From: an uncultured Bacteroidales bacterium
Lineage (GTDB): Bacteria; Bacteroidota; Bacteroidia; Bacteroidales; Bacteroidaceae
Assembly (NCBI GenBank): GCA_902778265.1
Contig: CACYXI010000002.1
Coordinates: forward strand, 1 to 63,949
Length of the DNA: 63,949 nt
Reading direction: 5' to 3'
Below, piece after piece: positions 59,993 to 63,949 of the stretch. Every line of letters starts with the position of its first letter. Within the stretch, counting starts at the first letter, position 1. The notes under the pieces were generated by a model, which saw nothing but the letters and a program-made list of their open reading frames with translations, searched no databases and had not been told where the DNA came from. The position numbers were made by a program, and so were the translations under genes.

Positions 59993-62900
59993 ATGCGAAT
60001 ATTATTATCCTCGGTTTTGCTGTTTATGGCAAGCAGCGGAATGAAGGCGCAGACGGCACAATCAGACTCCATTCTCCAGACTCTTAAGGAGGAACTGAAC
60101 TATTCTATGGTGCAGCTGAAGCAGAAACCTGTGCCTGCCTATTTTATGAGTCTTCGTTTGCAAGACAGTCAGAGTCTCTCTATTACCAGTGTCTTTGGTT
60201 CAGCACATGTAAATGATAGTCACAATCGTTTCATCGTGCCAAATATACGAATTGGTAGTAAGGAACTCGATAACTATAAGTTTGAGAATCAGGGTATTGC
60301 AGATTCTGGTAACAGAGGTGCCAGTGGCGATGCCGTATGCCTCTCGGGAGGACCGTTGCGCCAGTATCGTGATGAAATATGGTACTCGGCAATGAACCGT
60401 TACAACACGGCGGTAAGACGCTATGAGGAGGCTACGGCTAAGTCGAGAACGGATGCAGAGTTCGAGGATAAGGCTCCGTGCTTCTCTGATGCTCCTGTCG
60501 AATCGTACTATGAGGAGGTGCTTTCTCCTTGGGTCGTTGACACCTTAGCTTGGAAGAACAAGCTCAACAAGGTTAGTAGTGTGTTCAAGGAATGTCGTAT
60601 GCTTGAAGATGGTGTTGCGAATGTTGAGTTTGGCACGCTCAGAACCTATATCGTGAACTCAGACGGTACATCTGTGGTGCAGAATCGTCGTTGTGTTCGT
60701 ATCATGCTGCGTGGTATGATTCTTGCTACCGATGGTATGCAATGTCCTCTGTATGAGGATTTCTTTGGCTTTAGCGAAGAAGAGCTTCCTTCAGAGGAAG
60801 AGCTTGTGTCAAAAGCACATAATCTCGTGGAGCGTCTGCTTGCCCTTCGTGAGGCACCTCTTGCTGATCCTTATGCCGGTCCTGCCATTCTTTCGGGTTC
60901 AGCAAGTGGTGTGTTCTTCCATGAAATCTTTGGTCATCGTCTTGAGACTCATCGCATGAAGAAGGGTGGCGAGACATTCAAGCGAATGGTAGGCCAGAAG
61001 GTGCTGCCTGCTACTTTCAGCGTGTATTGCGACCCTACGCAGAGATATTATGGCAAACAGCCACTTAATGGCTCGTATCTATATGATGAGGAGGGCGTTA
61101 AGGCGCGTCGTGTACAGAATGTGGAGAATGGTGTGTTGAAGGATTTCCTTACCTGCCGTATTCCTATTGACGGATTCCCAAGCAGTAATGGTCATGGAAG
61201 AGCTTCTGGTGGCAATGACCCTGTAGCACGACAGTCTAACCTTGTTGTTGAGACCAATCAGCCATACACAGAGGCTCAGCTTCGCGAGATGCTTATTGCG
61301 GAGGCAAAGAAGCAGGGTAAGGAGTATGGCTATTACTTCCGTACCGTGACGAGCGGTTTCACTCTTACCGATTATCTCAATGCCTTCAACGTGACTCCTG
61401 TAGAGGTGTTCAGAATTTATGTTGACGGACGTAAGGATGAACTTGTACGTGGCGTAAACCTTATTGGTACGCCTCTGGCAATGTTCTCTAACATCACGGC
61501 GGCAGGTGACACTCCATCTACGTTTACAGGCTCATGTGGCGCAGAGTCAGGTTGGGTTCCGGTATCTGCCACTTCACCTTGTATCTATGTTTCGAAGGTA
61601 GAGACACAGCGTAGCATAGACCAGAAGATGGTGCCACCAGCTCTCGGTCTTCCAGAATATACCAAGACTTACGGTAAGGATTCGGGTAAGGATGCAGGAG
61701 AGATAATCTTCAAGGCTATGGAGGATGAGATGAAGCGCACGAAGGATAGTCTGCACTTCGCTAATCTGCCTCTGCCTTATTTCGTTGACTACAAATACAT
61801 CAACGGCAATATTACCTATGTGTCGGCTTCTCTCGGTGGTGTGCATAGCATAAACCACTTAAAGAATCAGAGTCAGGGCTTTATCAATCTGTCGCTTGGT
61901 GACAAGATGACTACAAGCAGTATGTCATTGGATAATATTGACATGAACTTCGGTTTCCCTAATGAGATTGACTATGACATGATACGTCGTGGTTTCTGGA
62001 TTCTTAGCGATCGTAGTTACAAGATGGCTCTCAACAACATGGGCGCAAAGGTGAACATGAGGAAGAGCAATCCTCTGCCAGAGGAGGATGTCAATATCCC
62101 TGAGATGCTTGAGCTTCCTGCATGTGAATATATAGAGGAGAGCGCGGTAGCTCCAGTTGATACTGCGCTGATGATAAGGTATGCTTCTGAACTTTCGGCT
62201 ATCTTTGCCGATTATCCTCGCATTTTCAATTCAGATGTTAATTTCAACGCTGAGACAAAGGATATCTATCGTCTTACTTCTGAAGGTCAGAAACTGCGCT
62301 TTGCGCTTCCTGAGGTGAAGCTCAACATAAACGGTAATATCAAGACCTGTGACGGTTCAAGTCTGTATGATCAGTTTGAGGTGTTTGCAAAGCATACCAG
62401 CGAATTGCCTTCGCTTGAAGAGCTGAAGCAGCGCACGAGGGATTTCTGTGAACTTCTTGTGAAGAAGGCAGATGCTCCTGTGGTTAAGGAGTTCTATGTA
62501 GGTCCGATAATGATTGAGGGTGAGTCTGTTGTAGAGGCTATCTCGCATCAGGTTGTACAGACGAGTTGTATGGCCTCACGTGATTTGCAAAGAGGTAGCT
62601 CAACGAGCAGTATGATGCTTGGAAAGCGTATCATTGATACCAAACTGAGCATATCACAGTTGGCTGATACTCCAGAGTACAAAGGACAGAAGCTTTTGGC
62701 AAACTACAAGGTGGATGTTGACGGTGTGGCTCCTAAGAAGTCGCTTCCAATCATCGAGAACGGTATTCTGAAGACTCTTCTTACAGGTCGTCATCCTGCT
62801 ATTGGCGCTATGGAATCTACGGGCAACAATCGTTTCCAGTTCAGTTCGCCAGTGTCAAAATGTACTCCTGGTATCATTCATGTATCAATAGACAAGTGTA

Positions 62901-63262
62901 TTCCAGAGGCTTCAATGAAGAGCACGTTCCTCAAGGAGGCAAAGAAGGCAGGTCTTGATCATGCTTACATAGTAAAGGCTCCTAAGGATAGCTGGAAGTA
63001 TCTTGTTCGTGTGGATGTGAATACGGGCGAGGAAGAGATTGTCAGGGTCAATGAGATTCCGAATCCTTCTCGAAGTGATCTGATGCATATCACGGCTGCT
63101 TCTAAGGAGGAGTTTGTCAGCAATCATTCTCACTACGACTATAACACGGTGCTCAGTTATATTGTGCCTCGCTCAATCATTGTAGAAAGTATTGAGCACT
63201 CATTCCTGAAGCCAGACCGTCAGGAGGACTTCCAGTTGCAGAATCCTATGGAGAGGAAATAG
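59993..63262 (+). CDS. Exported TldD/PmbA-like metallopeptidase fusion
   Basis: A 1089-residue protein with a signal peptide (MRILLSSVLLFMASSGMKA). About residues 290-570 carry a TldD-like catalytic domain with HEIFGHRLETH (HExxxH, zinc site) and CGAESGWVPVSATSP. The second half ends in a PmbA/TldD-like C-terminal domain (about 720-1089: YVGPIMIEGESVVEAISHQV, LLANYKVDVDGVAPK, LTGRHPAIGAMESTGNNRF) without HExxxH. TldD and PmbA normally form a cytoplasmic heterodimer; here both kinds of domain are in one exported chain. The job is probably peptide processing or degradation in the periplasm. Confidence 0.85.
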   Translation: MRILLSSVLLFMASSGMKAQTAQSDSILQTLKEELNYSMVQLKQKPVPAYFMSLRLQDSQSLSITSVFGSAHVNDSHNRFIVPNIRIGSKELDNYKFENQGIADSGNRGASGDAVCLSGGPLRQYRDEIWYSAMNRYNTAVRRYEEATAKSRTDAEFEDKAPCFSDAPVESYYEEVLSPWVVDTLAWKNKLNKVSSVFKECRMLEDGVANVEFGTLRTYIVNSDGTSVVQNRRCVRIMLRGMILATDGMQCPLYEDFFGFSEEELPSEEELVSKAHNLVERLLALREAPLADPYAGPAILSGSASGVFFHEIFGHRLETHRMKKGGETFKRMVGQKVLPATFSVYCDPTQRYYGKQPLNGSYLYDEEGVKARRVQNVENGVLKDFLTCRIPIDGFPSSNGHGRASGGNDPVARQSNLVVETNQPYTEAQLREMLIAEAKKQGKEYGYYFRTVTSGFTLTDYLNAFNVTPVEVFRIYVDGRKDELVRGVNLIGTPLAMFSNITAAGDTPSTFTGSCGAESGWVPVSATSPCIYVSKVETQRSIDQKMVPPALGLPEYTKTYGKDSGKDAGEIIFKAMEDEMKRTKDSLHFANLPLPYFVDYKYINGNITYVSASLGGVHSINHLKNQSQGFINLSLGDKMTTSSMSLDNIDMNFGFPNEIDYDMIRRGFWILSDRSYKMALNNMGAKVNMRKSNPLPEEDVNIPEMLELPACEYIEESAVAPVDTALMIRYASELSAIFADYPRIFNSDVNFNAETKDIYRLTSEGQKLRFALPEVKLNINGNIKTCDGSSLYDQFEVFAKHTSELPSLEELKQRTRDFCELLVKKADAPVVKEFYVGPIMIEGESVVEAISHQVVQTSCMASRDLQRGSSTSSMMLGKRIIDTKLSISQLADTPEYKGQKLLANYKVDVDGVAPKKSLPIIENGILKTLLTGRHPAIGAMESTGNNRFQFSSPVSKCTPGIIHVSIDKCIPEASMKSTFLKEAKKAGLDHAYIVKAPKDSWKYLVRVDVNTGEEEIVRVNEIPNPSRSDLMHITAASKEEFVSNHSHYDYNTVLSYIVPRSIIVESIEHSFLKPDRQEDFQLQNPMERK

Positions 63263-63315
63263 GGTAGAGGTAGATGAAAAGTGCCGAAGGTACAACACTT
63301 AATTTAATTGATATT

Positions 63316-63352
63316 GTATAAGCTTATGTCTGAAATGGGCATAAGCTTGTAC
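63316..63352 (+). terminator. Terminator after the TldD-like gene
   Basis: GTATAAGCTTATG (63316-63328) pairs with CATAAGCTTGTAC (63340-63352), followed by TTTATT. Confidence 0.75.
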
Positions 63353-63459
63353 TTTATTAATATAATAAGGTGTAGTATTAACTCTATCAGTATGACAGCT
63401 TGATTTTTGTCAATTATTATAGAATTTTGAAATGTTTTCTGAAAATAATTCAAGAAAAA

Positions 63460-63492
63460 TTTGGTAGGTTCAGAAAAAAGTAGTAATTTTGC
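63460..63492 (+). promoter_or_regulatory. rRNA operon promoter
   Basis: TTTG (63460-63463) and TAATTTTGC (63484-63492) are 20 bp apart, an ideal Bacteroidetes promoter. Confidence 0.8.
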
Positions 63493-63495
63493 ACT

Positions 63496-63756
63496 CGCTT
63501 TCAAAAAAACAAGGTTGTAAACCTGAAATTTATAAGATAGCAAAAGAAAAGAGTTCTTTGACAAGATTTACATAAACAGAAAGTAGTAGTACAAGAAGCA
63601 AGTGAGAAATCACTTGGGTAATAAACGAACCGATCAATTCGCCCTCAGCAATGAGGGTAAAGAGAAAAGACTTCTTGATAAATAAAGGATAGTCGTCCCG
63701 AGCAAGACAATACGGTCTTCCGAGGAATTGGAAGATTACATTATAAAGAAATTTTA
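63496..63756 (+). other. rRNA operon leader
   Basis: Contains GTTCTTTGACAAGATTT (63553-63569), the antitermination-like leader found before Bacteroidetes rRNA, then hairpins CAAGTGAGAAATCACTTG and CCCTCAGCAATGAGGG, and processing-stem sequence before 16S. No gene. Confidence 0.65.

Positions 63757-63949
<193 letters not shown>

Overview
The window is chromosomal DNA of a Bacteroidales bacterium, most likely Prevotella in the broad sense. The evidence is a 16S rRNA gene entering at the right edge (about 63757) with a Prevotella-like 5' sequence, Bacteroidetes promoters (TTTG, about 20 bp, TAnnTTTGC) in front of many genes, weak or absent Shine-Dalgarno sequences, and a typical gene set (BspA-type leucine-rich repeats, LolA next to FtsK, AmpG-like carrier, C69 dipeptidase, exported TldD-like protein).

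Layout. 1-8 kb: ygiQ, an overlapping phosphatase-like gene, a small membrane protein, a BspA-type surface protein, a GH25 lysozyme and a zinc-ribbon membrane protein. 8-15 kb: recJ, recQ, an endonuclease/exonuclease/phosphatase-fold protein, then GNAT and SDR genes on the minus strand. 15.6-23.3 kb: a defence-like island with a structured RNA leader, a PLD-SNF2 helicase, a large adenine methylase and a DprA-like protein. 24-37 kb: an orphan XRE regulator, then minus-strand mnmE, an AmpG-like carrier, a 1206-residue GT2/DUF4922/SpoIID protein, a Sel1-repeat protein, lolA and ftsK. 37-43 kb: a 3'-5' exonuclease, an RlmI-like methylase, tilS, a beta-helix lipoprotein and cytidine deaminase. 43.8-47 kb: a DpnII-type restriction-modification operon behind a 520-nt structured leader. 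47-58.4 kb: glycan-binding protein, superoxide dismutase, a Na/Pi transporter fused to a DNA-binding domain, a family-10-like hydrolase, cstA, a small outer-membrane protein, nadC and a C69 dipeptidase. 59.7-64 kb: tRNA-Cys, an exported TldD/PmbA fusion and the start of an rRNA operon.

Three things stand out. First, both DNA-modification islands sit behind long structured leaders. The two leaders share a core (AGCGTGGRTGG in the loop of a long helix, able to pair with a downstream CACGCT), which suggests one regulatory RNA family in front of unrelated systems. Second, the intergenic space is full of inverted repeats, many with arms built from short words repeated two or three times. The word differs from locus to locus, the arms can match over 28-45 bp, and some elements have terminal AACGTGAGTTCGA-type repeats. 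Third, a GC-rich palindromic element has entered coding sequence repeatedly (ygiQ, lysozyme, AmpG-like carrier, tilS, cytidine deaminase), and one 31-bp version forms the core of two different signal peptides in two reading frames. In addition, the Na/Pi transporter with a C-terminal OmpR/PhoB winged helix looks like a membrane-bound transporter-regulator.

All calls rest on reading the sequence and on knowledge of the families. No search or folding program was run.
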